Shown: positions 35,047 to 43,572 of the stretch, in pieces | Position numbering within the stretch: the stretch's first letter is position 1 | Layout of the letters: the number at the start of each line of letters is the position of its first letter | Source of the DNA: Treponema sp. | GTDB lineage: Bacteria; Spirochaetota; Spirochaetia; Treponematales; Breznakiellaceae | DNA length: 64,000 nt | Reading direction: 5' to 3' | Assembly: GCA_009777535.1 (NCBI GenBank) | Contig: WRLP01000002.1 | Span: 101,090 to 165,089, forward strand | Position numbers and translations under genes: made by a program | Notes under the pieces: generated by a model | The model's input: only the letters and a program-made list of their open reading frames with translations | Told to the model about the DNA's origin: nothing | Databases searched by the model: none

Positions 35047-36059
35047 GCAGGCCCCTTGCCCAAACCGCTTTTCCGGGAATAAATAAGCCTGCTTTCCGAT
35101 AACCTGATAAGCGTTGTTAAACAGTTAACCAGTGCGAGTGCGATAAAACTACCGCAGTATTCAAAACCCCTGTAACGGAAGAGCCATGAAAGAACAGAGC
35201 CCAAAACCACGGCTGTAAACACACCGCCCCTCGATTTGGCTCCCGAAGCGGGTTCAGCAGCCAGAATAAAGGCTGCCGCAATCGTGCCGCCGGAAAAAAT
35301 GCCGAAAAACAGATCGCCGGCCCAGTATTGGCCCCCATGCGAAATATCTCCCAAAAATTTAACAAGGAAACCATAAACAGCCAGAAAAACAGCCGGAACA
35401 AAGCAGCGGCTTACCCTGAATGCAATCAAAACAATTGTGCAAACTAACAAGGCAAAAAGTCCGCGATCGGCAATTAAACCTGTGCCCTTGTAAAATAATA
35501 GATCGATATAACCGAAAGGCAGTTCAGTACCAAGAAGCGAAAAAATTGTTTCATTAAGAAATGTAGTAATATTTGAATCCAGTAAACTAATGGGATTGGT
35601 TGCGGCCAGAAATAATGGAGGGTCCCCCAAAGCATCAACTATGGAATGGGGCCAGGAAAGGCGGATAATAATCCATCCTCCCAGGGCCGGGTTTAGCCAG
35701 TTTGAGCCAAGGCCGCCGAAACTATTCTTTACTACAACAATCGCAAAAAATGCGCCTACAGCGGCATACAAAGGGTGTATTTGATTTGGCAGAAGAATGG
35801 AAAACACCATAGATGCGGCCGCTGCGCTGCCGTCCCTTATTTTATTGAAGCCATGTTTTCGCCATGTTAATAATAATTCCGCCAGTATTGAAGTAATCAG
35901 GGCAACCAGCGCTATTACCATGGACGAGCCGCCGTCGCTCAATGCCGATTGAAGAACACACATAAAGGCAGAGAAAAAAACCAGCCACATCCTTCCCGAC
36001 GTCGAAAAGGATATATTTATCTGCGGCCTTTGAAGAAAAAAATGTTCCCCGTCAGGCAT
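35043..36059 (-). CDS. rnfD: RnfD-like membrane subunit (NqrB/RnfD family)
   Basis: A 338-residue membrane protein of the NqrB/RnfD family with about ten hydrophobic segments. The best family signature is KNSFGGLGSNWLNPALGGWI (residues 111-130), matching the GGLGxNxxNPA block. The flavinylation motif SGATPL seems to be represented by AATNPI, with Thr154 as the candidate site for the phosphoester-linked FMN. The stretch WRKHGFNKIRDGSAAAASMVFSILLPNQIHP (read in parts) also fits. It overlaps rnfC upstream and the rnfG-like gene downstream by a few bases. Confidence 0.85.
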   Translation of the reverse strand: MPDGEHFFLQRPQINISFSTSGRMWLVFFSAFMCVLQSALSDGGSSMVIALVALITSILAELLLTWRKHGFNKIRDGSAAAASMVFSILLPNQIHPLYAAVGAFFAIVVVKNSFGGLGSNWLNPALGGWIIIRLSWPHSIVDALGDPPLFLAATNPISLLDSNITTFLNETIFSLLGTELPFGYIDLLFYKGTGLIADRGLFALLVCTIVLIAFRVSRCFVPAVFLAVYGFLVKFLGDISHGGQYWAGDLFFGIFSGGTIAAAFILAAEPASGAKSRGGVFTAVVLGSVLSWLFRYRGFEYCGSFIALALVNCLTTLIRLSESRLIYSRKSGLGKGPA

Positions 36060-37356
36060 ATTTTACTCCAAGTTTTTCTCTTTGAATCAGCTCCGATAAC
36101 GGCAAGGCAGAAGGACAAACTACCTTACAGCATCCGCATCCATGACATTCGCTTTCGAAAGCATCTTTATTACTCCGCGTTTTTATCTGTTTATACAATT
36201 CTTCGGGATCAAGCCCCAGCGGACACACTGCCCGGCATTCACCGCAATTTATGCAACTCCGTTCAGCATGAACCCTTGAATCCGCCTTCAGCATTGCAAA
36301 AACAGCAAAACAAGTTTTATCAACCGGCTCATCAAGGCTTACAACGGCCCTTCCCGAAAGCGGGGAGCCCTTGGCAATGAGCGCCGGCACATTAATAAAA
36401 CCGCCGCATTGTTCAAATAGTTCGCCGATTCTGGTTCCAATCCTGACCTTCATAACCTTTGGTTGACTCACCGCTGAGCCGCCTACCGCCACATAACGAT
36501 CAAGAACAGGTTTTTTTAATTTTACCGCATCGTAGACAGCCGCCATTGTAGCAGGCCCCATTATCAGAAAAGCTCCCATCTCCATACTTTCTTTTTTTTC
36601 GTATGCGCGTAATGCAAGCTCCATTTCTCTTCCGTTTCGCTGAGGGTAACGGGAACCCATTAAAACAACGGCAGAGGGAATATTGTAGCGTCCGGCTTCA
36701 GCAAGGAGCTGTTTTCCCAATTCAGCTTCTTTATGGGAAACTGCGAATAATACACGCGTCACTTTTACACAGGCATGGGCTGTTATGAAGCTTCCCTCGA
36801 CCAACTCGGCAATCCTTTCCCTGCAAAGTGTATAATCTGCTGCCAGCCATGGATCGTCAAATACACAGCGGACGACTAGTGTTATCCTGTCGTTGGATCT
36901 TCTGTAAGTTGAAATCATTTCAGATAAAGACTGTCCCCTGTTTTCCATTTCTACAATACCGTAGTCGGATATGATCCTCTGAATGTCATAACTGCTCATT
37001 CCGGTCCAGGGAAACAGTTCTTCCCTCTTGCCCAGTTTTTCAAAAGCTCCTTCAAGACGGATTACCAGAGCCTGGCAGTTATTCCCCTCGCTGTCAGTCC
37101 ACGATACCTTGCGGAGAATTCTGCCGGACACTGTCGCGTGAACATTCACTGACCCAGGGCCTGAGGCTTTACCGATAAGCATACCTTCACGGACAAGATC
37201 GCCGGGAGAAACAAGAGGATATACTCTTCCAAAACCCTGATATCCCATAGGCACCACGGATATAGCCGGCAGAAAGGCTAAAACCGAGGAGCCTTTTTGC
37301 GGAGCAGTCGGGTCATCAAATGAAAGCCCGCCGTGTAAAAACGAATAAATCCTCAT
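36052..37356 (-). CDS. rnfC: RnfC-like iron-sulfur subunit
   Basis: RnfC is the membrane-associated subunit that carries two [4Fe-4S] clusters and handles NADH and FMN. The 434-residue protein has the N-terminal barrel-sandwich-like part (PLVSPGDLVREGMLIGKASG), the central flavin/NADH-binding fold in a reduced form, an SLBB-like part (VPALIAKGSPLSGRAV), and two complete cluster motifs: CINCGECRAVCP and CHGCGCCKVVCP at about residues 370-415. The usual glycine-rich NAD(FMN) loop is not obvious, so its redox partner may be altered. It is the first rnf gene and lies 24 bases after the unknown membrane protein gene. Confidence 0.85.
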   Translation of the reverse strand: MRIYSFLHGGLSFDDPTAPQKGSSVLAFLPAISVVPMGYQGFGRVYPLVSPGDLVREGMLIGKASGPGSVNVHATVSGRILRKVSWTDSEGNNCQALVIRLEGAFEKLGKREELFPWTGMSSYDIQRIISDYGIVEMENRGQSLSEMISTYRRSNDRITLVVRCVFDDPWLAADYTLCRERIAELVEGSFITAHACVKVTRVLFAVSHKEAELGKQLLAEAGRYNIPSAVVLMGSRYPQRNGREMELALRAYEKKESMEMGAFLIMGPATMAAVYDAVKLKKPVLDRYVAVGGSAVSQPKVMKVRIGTRIGELFEQCGGFINVPALIAKGSPLSGRAVVSLDEPVDKTCFAVFAMLKADSRVHAERSCINCGECRAVCPLGLDPEELYKQIKTRSNKDAFESECHGCGCCKVVCPSALPLSELIQREKLGVKYA

Positions 37357-37380
37357 TTATCTTTTATGTTTCCTTATCAA

Positions 37381-38820
37381 TTAACCGGAAATATCTTTTA
37401 TTAATAAATGATAATATTTTTTTTGCTTTTTGTCGCCCCATTGTATATTAATAAAAATCAGGATAGTTAATACAACAAGCAGGCTTCCTATAAGGGCGGC
37501 AATGCTGCTGCCTTTTTTATATGTATAAATGTTTCTATTACCATAAGTGTCCATAAAAACCATCAAATCTTTTAATGGAAAAGGCGGAATATCCATTGGC
37601 ATAAATAGTTCATCGGATGCTGCCTTTTGTACCGGGCTGATAAGACCATCTGAATCCTGTACATAGGAAGCATAAACTGCCCCGTTCCGGTCCAGAGAAT
37701 TCCCTGAAAATGAAGTTTGAAACGCTATATGAGCGTAGTACTCCCTTTCATCTATAATCCGGCTGTCAAATGAATAATTACCGTACAATGCTCCGGTATT
37801 TGATCCATGGCGCATTGGCTCAAAAATAACAGGCAGGAAGGCAGTTATCGCAAATGGCAGCATATAAACCGTAAATACAAAATCGGGAATACGTCTTTTT
37901 ATTATTGTTAGCGGAGAAAAACGCTTTTTGGCCTGTAAAGAATTTACCCATAGTGAACAGAAATAAAGCGCGAAATAAAGAAAAATAACTATAATGGCAA
38001 ACCATGGAACAATGCGGGCATAAAAAATAATAAAAGTAATAACTAAAAAGAAAAAGGGAATCAAGTAAAAATAATATTTATATGGTTCATATATATATTT
38101 TTGAATGTTACTTTTTCTCCTGGCGACGAGTACCGGAAACAACTGAACAAGAGGTTCCCACATCAGGGCGGAAAGTCCCACAATAACTGCAGACAGCACC
38201 AGAGCTGATCTTCCGAAAATCGAAAGAGAAACCAGAACGGGCAAACAGGGTAAAATGCCTTTTGTAAAACTATGCGGTTTTTTCATTAATACAGCGATAA
38301 CTATAATTATCAACAATGATATGCCAAAAAGCAATAAGAAAAATAAACTTGATCTTCCAAAAGTAAAATAATCAATAGAATATGGTATTACGCCCAAAAC
38401 CCCTGAAATTTTTTTTTCCAGTGCTCCGCCCGAAAAATTACCCGCTTCCGCAGTGATAAAAACATAACGCTTTCCATTGAATATAAAAAAATCTTTAAGC
38501 CTTTGCGCGTAACCGTCATTGCGGGGGTCAATAACCATAACCCTTTTCTGATATTCGTCGAGAGGAACTTTTGTCAGGGTACCAAATTCATCAAGCATCA
38601 CCCATTGAGAAGATTCGGAAATAATCTGCTGTGGTAAAAAACCCGATTCGACGGTTAAAAGTTCTCTTAATTCCCTGTCCTGCAACGCCTCATCAAAACC
38701 GAGAACAGCGTATCCCGCGCCATGTTCATCCGGTTTTATTGCCATACCAATCAACAAAACAGCCGCTGTAGATAACAGAGAGAGCATGCACAAAAAAAAC
38801 AGCGCACGGTTAAAATTCAT
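37381..38820 (-). CDS. Polytopic membrane protein of unknown function in the rnf operon
   Basis: I do not recognise a family. The 479-residue protein has a signal-like first segment (about residues 7-27), a periplasmic domain (about 30-150) with EYQKRVMVIDPRNDGYAQRL and FNGKRYVFITAEAGN, about six membrane segments (roughly 157-345), a second periplasmic domain (about 350-440) and a last segment (about 445-463). The order, 9 bases after the DUF212 gene and 24 before rnfC, suggests it is expressed with the Rnf-like complex and could be an added subunit or assembly factor. That is inference from position. Codon use and composition look like the neighbours. Confidence 0.7.
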   Translation of the reverse strand: MNFNRALFFLCMLSLLSTAAVLLIGMAIKPDEHGAGYAVLGFDEALQDRELRELLTVESGFLPQQIISESSQWVMLDEFGTLTKVPLDEYQKRVMVIDPRNDGYAQRLKDFFIFNGKRYVFITAEAGNFSGGALEKKISGVLGVIPYSIDYFTFGRSSLFFLLLFGISLLIIIVIAVLMKKPHSFTKGILPCLPVLVSLSIFGRSALVLSAVIVGLSALMWEPLVQLFPVLVARRKSNIQKYIYEPYKYYFYLIPFFFLVITFIIFYARIVPWFAIIVIFLYFALYFCSLWVNSLQAKKRFSPLTIIKRRIPDFVFTVYMLPFAITAFLPVIFEPMRHGSNTGALYGNYSFDSRIIDEREYYAHIAFQTSFSGNSLDRNGAVYASYVQDSDGLISPVQKAASDELFMPMDIPPFPLKDLMVFMDTYGNRNIYTYKKGSSIAALIGSLLVVLTILIFINIQWGDKKQKKYYHLLIKDISG

Positions 38821-38829
38821 TTTTTTTGC

Positions 38830-39303
38830 CTAAATCAGCGCAAAACTAACCGCTATAAAGATGCCTAAAAAAGCTCCTACCAATACTTCCAGCGGAGTAT
38901 GTCCCTGGATTTCCTTTACCGCGTTATATTCCACGCCCGATGTATCAGAGAATTTTTTACCCAGACTATTGAGCGCCTTGGCGAGCAGGCCAGCCGATCG
39001 CCTTACTCCCAGCGCATCTCTTAGGACTATCAGGGAGAACCATATACAAAAAATAAACAAATTTGAGGCAATACCCTCGGTAAAAGCCACTGAAGTGGTC
39101 AGTGAACATACAACCGCCGAATGGCTGGAAGGCATGCCCCCGGTACGCCAAATAGCCGTTTCTATTGCCTCCCAAAATTTTTTTCCCCTGTTGGTTAATA
39201 AAAAAAGCAGCATCTTGACAATTTGCGCAGTACAAAGGCTTACGGCAGTGGCAAGAAAAATATTGTTTTCCAGCAGGGATTTTAGCGACGCAACAGGTGC
39301 CAT
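38830..39303 (-). CDS. DUF212 / divergent PAP2 family membrane protein
   Basis: A 157-residue membrane protein of the DUF212 family, which is related to PAP2/vanadium-haloperoxidase-type acid phosphatases. The conserved WRTGGMPSSHSAVVCSL (residues 51-67) holds the phosphatase PSSH motif, and EIQGHTPLEVLVGAFLG the late His motif. The other expected residues, RDALGVRRSAG, are present. About four membrane segments are predicted. A lipid phosphate phosphatase role is likely but the substrate is unknown. It is the first gene of the ten-gene run that ends with the FemAB-like gene, and has a consensus promoter right against its start codon. Confidence 0.88.
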   Translation of the reverse strand: MAPVASLKSLLENNIFLATAVSLCTAQIVKMLLFLLTNRGKKFWEAIETAIWRTGGMPSSHSAVVCSLTTSVAFTEGIASNLFIFCIWFSLIVLRDALGVRRSAGLLAKALNSLGKKFSDTSGVEYNAVKEIQGHTPLEVLVGAFLGIFIAVSFALI

Positions 39304-39309
39304 TCCATG

Positions 39310-39338
39310 ATGATCACTGAATACGCCGGTTTTGTCAA
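39310..39338 (-). promoter_or_regulatory. Promoter of the DUF212-rnf-metG operon
   Basis: Minus strand TTGACA (39333-39338, perfect), 17-bp spacer, GATCAT (39310-39315, 4/6), ending 6 bases before the ATG at 39303. No Shine-Dalgarno sequence fits between them. Confidence 0.6.
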
Positions 39339-39375
39339 GACGGGCGGCAGCGCCGGTTTATGAAACCACGATATT

Positions 39376-39678
39376 TTATGCCAAGTCCAGTAATTTAATA
39401 AACCCTGTCATTTCAAATACTTCCCTGATTGATTCGTTCATGTTTTTTATGATCATTTTTTTGTTCTTTTCCATAAATGTTTTATGGGCATGAAGCAGAA
39501 CACGCAGCCCCATACTGGATATATAACCCAGGTCAAGAAAATCAAGCGTAATTTCATTCTTTTTATCTCCCCATTGCTTAAGCTTCCTTTCAAGCAGCGG
39601 AGAATTTGCCGTATCTAAACGCCCCGAAAGAAAAAATATTACGCCTGTCTTTCCATTTTGTTCTGTTTTAATGGTCAT
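39376..39678 (-). CDS. STAS-domain anti-sigma-factor antagonist
   Basis: A 100-residue single STAS domain of the SpoIIAA/RsbV type. In partner switching such a protein, when unphosphorylated, binds an anti-sigma kinase and frees its target. The phosphorylation site is in LGYISSMGLRVLL (a Ser of the SS pair, near residue 58). The start at 39678 (MTIKTEQNG) follows GAGGGGATT; the longer frame adds only five residues and has no ribosome-binding site. It lies 16 bases after the SpoIIE-type gene, which carries both a phosphatase and a kinase-like ATPase domain, so the two would form a compact switch. No sigma factor gene is next to them. Confidence 0.93.
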   Translation of the reverse strand: MTIKTEQNGKTGVIFFLSGRLDTANSPLLERKLKQWGDKKNEITLDFLDLGYISSMGLRVLLHAHKTFMEKNKKMIIKNMNESIREVFEMTGFIKLLDLA

Positions 39679-39694
39679 AATCCCCTCTTGCACT

Positions 39695-41380
39695 TCACCA
39701 TGATTTTTTTATTAATAGGCGATTCACGCCTTCATCGTATTCATAGCTGATGGTATCCATAGTACGTTTAACCATCAATACGCCAAGCCCCCCTATTTCC
39801 CGTTGCTCAATCGGCACGCTGAGATCAGGGTCCTGATGTTCAAGAGGATTAAAAGGCTCTCCGTGATCGGCAAATGTCACTGTAAAAACTGTTTTTTCCT
39901 CAATCCGCTGGATACCGCTGCCGATTTTTATTTCTCCGGCGTAACTCTGATAAGCGTAATTAATAATATTTACAAAAACCTCTTCCGCTGCCAGTTCTAT
40001 AAGGCAGCGGACTTTTTGCGGACAACTGCCTTCGTTAAGGTCATGTCCGAGAAAATCCATTAACTTGTCTATCTCGCGCTGGTCAGCGGCCAGTGTTATG
40101 TAGCGCATGTGTTTTTCACGGTCAAGACGCAGCATCAGCATTGTAATATCGTCATACTGCTCAACGCCGCTGGAATATTCATGAATATCGGCCAGCAGGG
40201 CCGGAATTATTTTTTTGCATGAAAGACCGGTATTTCCGTTCATGAAATCCAGCAGCCTTTTGACCCCATAGAAATTTCCCTGACTGTCCGCAGCTTCAAC
40301 AATCCCGTCAGTGTAAAGAAAAACAACATCCCCGTCATCAAGAAAAGTTTCACGGCAGTGGTACAGGGTGTTATCCAAACCCGCCAGCACCAGATCCGGC
40401 GGGCTTTCCATCAGCTTAAATTCACCTGATGAACGCCTCATAAGCGGGGGATTGTGCCCCGCGTTTATATAGCTGAATTTACCGCTGGAAATTTCCAGAA
40501 TTCCAAACCATAGGGTTACAAACATATAGGCGGTGTTGGCATTACACAACTGCCGGTTAATATTATCCATGGCCAAATCGGGCCTTCCTTCGCTTTTCAA
40601 GTTGTTCTTTATCATGGTTTTTACAACCGCCATAAAAATGGCGGCCGGGATTCCCTTGCCGGATACATCGGCGATTATAATCGCAAAATGATCGTCATCA
40701 ATAAAAAAGAAATCGTAAAAATCGCCGCCCACCTCCTTGGCGGGAAAAACTGCGGCGCATAAATCAAAATCATTTCTTCTGGCGGAAAACGGCGGAAAAT
40801 GGCTTGGCAGCATACTTGATTGAATTCTTGCCGCGGCGTCAAGCTCGCTGTTTAATTTTTCTTTTTCGGCATTTGCCATCGCGATTTTTTCTATTTGCTC
40901 CCTTATACGGCCCGTCATTATGTTAAAAGAAGTTGCAAGCTCCTCAAGTTCATCTCCTGTTTTTATTATGACCTCACGCTCAAGGTTGCCGCCGCTTACC
41001 TCATGTACACCGTCGTTCAATGCCAAAATGGGCCTGACAACACCTGATGTAAACTTTATCGAAAAAACCGAGATTGCTATAAAACCAATGAATAATGTAA
41101 TGGAAATTATCCATGCGTAAGTATATATTTGCCTGTCTATGCTTGTAATAGCTTCCACGGTCAGGCTGTGTATTTGCTTTTCTATCAATGAGGCGTCTGA
41201 CATATGCCCTTCCAGGGCATATACGCTGATATCGGCGGCGCTGTCGCCCAGTTCCCCCGAAATGGTTAAAACCGAATTCCTGATTCCTGTCGTCGTATGG
41301 AAAAACATAATGCTAATAAGCATCATAAAAATTATTGAAGCGGAAAGAGTTTGCAGTAGAATCCTGTATTTTAGATTCAT
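39695..41380 (-). CDS. Membrane SpoIIE-type PP2C phosphatase fused to HATPase (RsbW-like) domain
   Basis: A 561-residue regulator. In order: membrane segment (about 8-30), short extracytoplasmic sensor (about 31-87), second membrane segment (about 88-110), HAMP (about 111-165, VVRPILALNDGVHEVSGGNLE), a coiled linker (AARIQSSMLPSHFPPF), the SpoIIE/PP2C domain (about 205-405; VFPAKEVGGDFYDFF, IIADVSGKGIPAAIFM, NAGHNPPLM, LYTDGIVEA, YDDITMLML) and a C-terminal GHKL ATPase (about 420-561; ELAAEEVFVNIINYAY, FADHGEPFNPL, GGLGVLMVKRTMD). The metal-binding Asp residues and ATPase N, G1 and G2 boxes are present, so both activities are possible. It would dephosphorylate and phosphorylate the STAS protein encoded just downstream. 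It diverges from rluA. Confidence 0.93.
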   Translation of the reverse strand: MNLKYRILLQTLSASIIFMMLISIMFFHTTTGIRNSVLTISGELGDSAADISVYALEGHMSDASLIEKQIHSLTVEAITSIDRQIYTYAWIISITLFIGFIAISVFSIKFTSGVVRPILALNDGVHEVSGGNLEREVIIKTGDELEELATSFNIMTGRIREQIEKIAMANAEKEKLNSELDAAARIQSSMLPSHFPPFSARRNDFDLCAAVFPAKEVGGDFYDFFFIDDDHFAIIIADVSGKGIPAAIFMAVVKTMIKNNLKSEGRPDLAMDNINRQLCNANTAYMFVTLWFGILEISSGKFSYINAGHNPPLMRRSSGEFKLMESPPDLVLAGLDNTLYHCRETFLDDGDVVFLYTDGIVEAADSQGNFYGVKRLLDFMNGNTGLSCKKIIPALLADIHEYSSGVEQYDDITMLMLRLDREKHMRYITLAADQREIDKLMDFLGHDLNEGSCPQKVRCLIELAAEEVFVNIINYAYQSYAGEIKIGSGIQRIEEKTVFTVTFADHGEPFNPLEHQDPDLSVPIEQREIGGLGVLMVKRTMDTISYEYDEGVNRLLIKKSW

Positions 41381-41386
41381 ACTTTA

Positions 41387-41392
41387 ATTGTA
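41387..41392 (-). promoter_or_regulatory. -10 element (TACAAT) of the SpoIIE-STAS operon
   Basis: Minus strand TACAAT (5/6) ends 6 bases before the ATG at 41380, with a weak -35 about 17 bases upstream. No Shine-Dalgarno sequence is present. Confidence 0.45.
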
Positions 41393-41408
41393 TGCAATAA
41401 GTTAAACA

Positions 41409-41437
41409 TTGAAAGCCCCAAATATTGGATATATAAT
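41409..41437 (+). promoter_or_regulatory. Promoter of rluA-like gene
   Basis: TTGAAA (41409-41414, 5/6), 17-bp spacer, TATAAT (41432-41437, perfect). The -10 ends 9 bases before the ATG at 41447, so the leader would be two or three bases. Confidence 0.65.
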
Positions 41438-41446
41438 CCAAAAGGC

Positions 41447-42343
41447 ATGGAACTTAAAACCGGCGAAAATGACTCGCAAAGAAGGCTGGACCGCATTCTG
41501 CGCAAAGCACTGCGAAACTGCCCCCTATCCCTGATTCACCGGCTATTAAGACAGGGCCTTGTTTTTGTTGACGGCATGTCTGCCGAAGCCGGCGACTGCA
41601 TTAAGGCCGGCTCCATTATCAGCATCCCCTCGCTGAATGAAGAGTACCCCGCCCCGCGTAACGATCCTGCCGAACATACACCGGATATCCTCTGGCAGGG
41701 ACTTGGGCTTATAGCCGTCAACAAGCCCTGCGGCCTTCCCGTCCACGGACAGGCCAGCCTGGATACCATTGTACGCTCTTATTTGTCGGATAAGCTGCCG
41801 CCTTCGCTTTCTTTTGTACCCGGACCGCTCCACCGGCTTGATAAACCCACAAGCGGCATTGTAGTTTTTTCGACAAGTATTGACGGTGCACGGTTTTTCA
41901 GTTCGCTCATGCGGGAGCGATCAGTAAAAAAAACCTACCTTGCCCTGGTGGAAGGGTATGTTGAAAAAGAGGAAATCTGGCAGGACGACCTTGTCCGCAA
42001 TAAAAAAATAAAAAAAACATTCGTAGAAAAACAATCACGCATGAATAAAAAAACAGGGGCAAAATCCGCGATTACCAGGGTTTCACCGATAGCACATAAC
42101 GGCCGCAGCAGCCTGGTTGTCGCGGAAATATCCACCGGCAGAACCCATCAAATTCGCGCCCAGGCAGCCGCTCACAGGCATCCCCTTGCAGGAGATATAA
42201 AATACGGCGGAAAGAGCGATTACAATGGATTTTTTCTGCATGCCCGGAAGCTGGAATTTAAGGGAATATCAATCGAAGCGCCCCTGCCGCCCGCTTTTGA
42301 AAATATAATATCCAAATTATTCGGCACAGTGGTTATTGGGTAG
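41447..42343 (+). CDS. RluA-family pseudouridine synthase
   Basis: A 298-residue enzyme that converts uridine to pseudouridine in rRNA or tRNA. It has an N-terminal S4-like RNA-binding part (RRLDRILRKALRNCPLSLIHRLLRQGLVFVDG, read in parts, about residues 10-45) and the catalytic domain with HRLDKPTSGIVVFS, in which the Asp is the nucleophile, then TYLALVEGYV and ISTGRTHQIRAQAAAHRHPLAGD (in parts). It looks like the RluC/RluD group; the exact target uridines are not readable. It converges on pgeF with an 11-base overlap of the 3' ends. Confidence 0.93.
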   Translation: MELKTGENDSQRRLDRILRKALRNCPLSLIHRLLRQGLVFVDGMSAEAGDCIKAGSIISIPSLNEEYPAPRNDPAEHTPDILWQGLGLIAVNKPCGLPVHGQASLDTIVRSYLSDKLPPSLSFVPGPLHRLDKPTSGIVVFSTSIDGARFFSSLMRERSVKKTYLALVEGYVEKEEIWQDDLVRNKKIKKTFVEKQSRMNKKTGAKSAITRVSPIAHNGRSSLVVAEISTGRTHQIRAQAAAHRHPLAGDIKYGGKSDYNGFFLHARKLEFKGISIEAPLPPAFENIISKLFGTVVIG

Positions 42344-43091
42344 CTTCATACCCAACCAGCGCCAGCATTCTTGTATAGTTTTCGGCGCCCTCCCTGCGGA
42401 ATGAGCCAAGACGCTCATCGGTGAATGTACAGCAATCGCAGACGGCAATGTTTCTGACGCCCGCTTCTGTCAAAAGACGGGTATTGGCGGATTTCAAATC
42501 CAGATAGAAATCCTCACCTGATTTCCTGACGCTTTCAGGTCCGTATTCATTTTCAAAAATTTTTGCCCTCTGTTCATCAACATTGTAACAGCAGGAATCA
42601 ATACAGGGGCCCAGTATCGCAGCAACCGCTTCCGGCCTGGATACCCATTGCTCCCGCATTAGACGCAGCGCTTCCAGCACAATGCCTGTCCCCTTCCAGC
42701 CGGAATGCACAAGGCCGAAAGCTCCGGAGTCCGTATCAAGAAGGAATACCGGCAGGCAGTCAGCCACAGTAACAGAAAGGACGGCTTCCCGGTCCTTTGT
42801 AACCATGCCGTCGGCGCTTTCCAATGGAGGATTATTGCGATCCACCTTAAGCACCGAGCGGGAGTGAATCTGGCTCAAGCCATAGACACAACCAAGGCCA
42901 AGTTTATCGAACAGGGTAAGGCGTGCAGGATTAATTTGCGAGTACTTCATATCCCCTGCGAAACGGGAAGAAATACCACAGAATATTTCCGATAATGGCG
43001 CGCCGTCGAAAATAAAGGGAAAACGGGCAAAAAACGGTAGACCACCTATGTCGGGCTTAAAATCCAGGCTAAAGTGATAAAGTCCGGTCAT
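42333..43091 (-). CDS. pgeF: Purine-nucleoside phosphorylase/laccase-domain protein (YfiH/PgeF)
   Basis: A 252-residue protein of the YfiH family, once called polyphenol oxidase. Members act on purine nucleosides and, in E. coli, edit the peptidoglycan precursor UDP-MurNAc-L-Ser. The zinc triad is present: His in LSQIHSRSV, Cys in TVADCLPVFLL, His in GLVHSGWKGTG. LGPCIDSCCYNVDE and FRREGAENYTRM complete the signature. The start ATG overlaps the stop of the PTS IIA gene. The 3' end overlaps rluA on the other strand. Confidence 0.93.
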   Translation of the reverse strand: MTGLYHFSLDFKPDIGGLPFFARFPFIFDGAPLSEIFCGISSRFAGDMKYSQINPARLTLFDKLGLGCVYGLSQIHSRSVLKVDRNNPPLESADGMVTKDREAVLSVTVADCLPVFLLDTDSGAFGLVHSGWKGTGIVLEALRLMREQWVSRPEAVAAILGPCIDSCCYNVDEQRAKIFENEYGPESVRKSGEDFYLDLKSANTRLLTEAGVRNIAVCDCCTFTDERLGSFRREGAENYTRMLALVGYEATQ

Positions 43092-43543
43092 TGTTCAAAT
43101 TTGCGAATAATATCATACACATCCTGTGCGTTTTTTTGAGATTGTATCTCCCTGTAAAATTGTGCGTTTTCAAGAAGATCGGAAAGCCGTTTTAGAATTC
43201 TTAGTTGTTTCTCGGAATCACCCATGGGAGCTATTAGCATAAATAACAAATAAACAGGCTCGCCGTCCAGGGAATCATAATCGACCCCCTTGCGGGAAAT
43301 CCCCAGAACACCGCGTACGGTATCCACAGCATCGGTTTTTCCATGGGGGATCGCGATACCCTTGTGGATACCGGTGGACATCTTGGCCTCCCTTACAAGG
43401 AGCGCTTCCAGTATTTTGTCCCTGGTATTTGATCCTTCTTTAAGACAAAAAAAATCCACAAGTTCTTCAAAAACTTTATCTTTTTCCCCGGCCTCTATAT
43501 CAACCTTGATAAATTCCGGCCGAAACACATCACTTAATAGCAT
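43088..43543 (-). CDS. PTS IIA component, fructose/nitrogen (PtsN) type
   Basis: A 151-residue EIIA domain of the fructose-mannitol/Ntr class. The phosphorylated His is His67 in GIAIPHGKTDAV. No EIIB or EIIC is fused or adjacent, so a regulatory PtsN-like role is more likely than sugar transport. It lies between secG (29 bases upstream) and pgeF (overlap). In spirochaetes and other bacteria, stand-alone EIIA(Ntr) proteins report phosphoryl flow to regulators or potassium transport; the target here is unknown. Confidence 0.9.
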   Translation of the reverse strand: MLLSDVFRPEFIKVDIEAGEKDKVFEELVDFFCLKEGSNTRDKILEALLVREAKMSTGIHKGIAIPHGKTDAVDTVRGVLGISRKGVDYDSLDGEPVYLLFMLIAPMGDSEKQLRILKRLSDLLENAQFYREIQSQKNAQDVYDIIRKFEQ

Positions 43544-43572
43544 AAAACACCTAAATTCAACCCAATACCGGG

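Noticed and set aside
39093..39102. AAGTGGTCAG, a 10-base match to the ends of the rnpB elements
   Set aside because: Single arm without a partner, inside a conserved coding stretch of the DUF212 gene; likely chance.
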